Shown: piece by piece, positions 29,206 to 29,888 of the stretch
Position numbering within the stretch: position 1 is the stretch's first letter
Layout: each line of letters begins with the position of its first letter
Assembly: GCA_964520495.1 (NCBI GenBank)
Contig: CAZFMZ010000006.1
Coordinates: 1 to 29,888 of the forward strand
Direction of reading: 5' to 3'
Length of the DNA stretch: 29,888 nt
From: UBA1020 sp964520495
Lineage (GTDB): Bacteria > Patescibacteriota > Saccharimonadia > Saccharimonadales > Saccharimonadaceae
Position numbers and translations under genes: made by a program
Notes under the pieces: generated by a model
Database searches by the model: none
What the model was told of the DNA's origin: nothing
What the model saw: only the letters and a program-made list of their open reading frames with translations

Positions 29206-29637
29206 ATGGACATCGTGTCGCCCTATCTGCTCGCAGTCGCGCTGGCGTGGGTCGGCGCACAGGGGCTGAAATATGTCTTCGCGGTATTAAAGACGAAAAA
29301 AATCGGTAGCTTCCGCCAACTGTATGTATCAGGGAACATGCCGAGCGCTCATAGCGCGTCGGTGGTGGCCTTGGCAACGGTGGTCGGTCTCATCGAGGGA
29401 ACCGGCTCTGCCATTTTCGGTCTGAGCGCCTTGTTCGCTGCCGTCGTGATGTACGACGCCGTCATGGTCCGCCGCTCGAGCGGTGAACAGGGACTGGCCA
29501 TCCGAGAGCTCATAAAGGTAGCGAAATCTAAGATCGTTTTGCCACGGGCGGCCAAGGGCCACACCCCCCTGGAAGTCATTGCCGGCGGCACGCTCGGCTT
29601 CCTTATCGGCCTCGTTGTGTTTGTTGCGACGAAATAA
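29206..29637 (+). CDS. Divergent PAP2-family (DUF212) membrane protein
   Basis: 143 residues. Motifs are SGNMPSAHSA (about 42-51), YDAVMVRRSSGEQG (about 83-96) and GHTPLEVIAGGTLG (about 118-131), the marks of the DUF212/divergent PAP2 family, which resembles acid phosphatases and haloperoxidases. Hydrophobic segments near 5-25, 50-80 and 122-140. It might act on a lipid phosphate, but no substrate is known for the family. The ATG is 4 nt after the gyrA stop, so it is probably transcribed with gyrBA. No clear terminator precedes the rRNA promoter. Confidence 0.92.
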   Translation: MDIVSPYLLAVALAWVGAQGLKYVFAVLKTKKIGSFRQLYVSGNMPSAHSASVVALATVVGLIEGTGSAIFGLSALFAAVVMYDAVMVRRSSGEQGLAIRELIKVAKSKIVLPRAAKGHTPLEVIAGGTLGFLIGLVVFVATK

Positions 29638-29650
29638 CCCTACTTTACCC

Positions 29651-29680
29651 TTGACGCACCCTCCTTTGAAGGTGTATGAT
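29651..29680 (+). promoter_or_regulatory. rRNA operon promoter
   Basis: TTGACG (29651-29656), an 18-nt spacer and TATGAT (29675-29680). The pre-rRNA leader is about 140 nt and holds hairpins TCAACT/AGTTGA (29712-29728) and AACGT/ACGTT (near 29744-29754), possible processing sites. Confidence 0.75.
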
Positions 29681-29828
29681 TGGAAAAGTCTGGTCGCAAG
29701 CACTGCGGCAATCAACTGCGAGAGTTGAACGGTAGAAGACATAACGTGGACGTTAACAATTTAGTTGTGTAATATCATCGTCAGTTTATATATGTTTAAA
29801 AACTACCGGTAACGGAAGTTAGCAAACT

Positions 29829-29888
<60 letters not shown>

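Overview
The window looks like a compact chromosomal segment of a Patescibacteria/CPR bacterium, most likely Candidatus Saccharibacteria (TM7). This is inferred from the start of the 16S gene at the right edge, the many surface/membrane proteins of unknown role, the short versions of universal proteins (ThrRS without a TGS domain, compact MiaA) and the tight gene packing. No alignment could be run, so the phylum is a well-supported guess. Most of the DNA is moderately GC-rich; the first ~500 bases are clearly more AT-rich.

Left part (1-6040): a partial LysM membrane protein (-), tRNA-Asp (-), tRNA-Thr (+) followed almost immediately by a small membrane protein and a processive family-2 glycosyltransferase, a divergent NrdR repressor (-), a 36-aa small ORF with its own promoter and terminator (-), a secreted subtilisin-like protease with three C-terminal DUF5648-type repeats (-), and tRNA-Val (-).

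Centre-left (6040-13800): a T-box riboswitch and thrS start a + strand cluster that continues with a HAD-type nucleotidase, an alkyltransferase-like DNA repair protein and miaA. Then come a winged-helix regulator and an MBL-fold protein, rpmB (-), a site-2 (M50) protease, a structured non-coding RNA with its own promoter, tRNA-Pro, a NUDIX-RNase HI fusion, and rnpB (RNase P RNA).

Centre (13800-18750): the infC-rpmI-rplT operon (-), with infC starting at a non-canonical AUC codon; comM (-); ssrA (tmRNA, with a long 26-residue tag); and then about 1.3 kb with no convincing protein gene. That gap holds two promoter-like sites, each followed by dense nested inverted repeats, and is the best candidate in the window for undescribed non-coding RNAs.

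Right part (18330-29888): two small genes with apparently leaderless starts (a membrane protein and an acidic proline-rich protein), a large VirD4/TraG/HerA-like conjugation-type ATPase, a charged two-TM protein (-), a cell-wall protein with an LPQTG sorting signal (-), then gyrB-gyrA, a divergent PAP2-family membrane protein, and the promoter, leader and first ~60 bases of the 16S rRNA gene.

Gene control visible in the sequence: extended -10 promoters (TGnTAnnnT) are common, several -10 boxes lie only 6-8 nt from a start codon (leaderless mRNAs), and strong hairpin terminators separate convergent units. Much of the window is translation machinery (ThrRS, MiaA, IF3, L20, L28, L35, tmRNA, RNase P, four tRNAs, 16S) interspersed with envelope and DNA-transfer functions.
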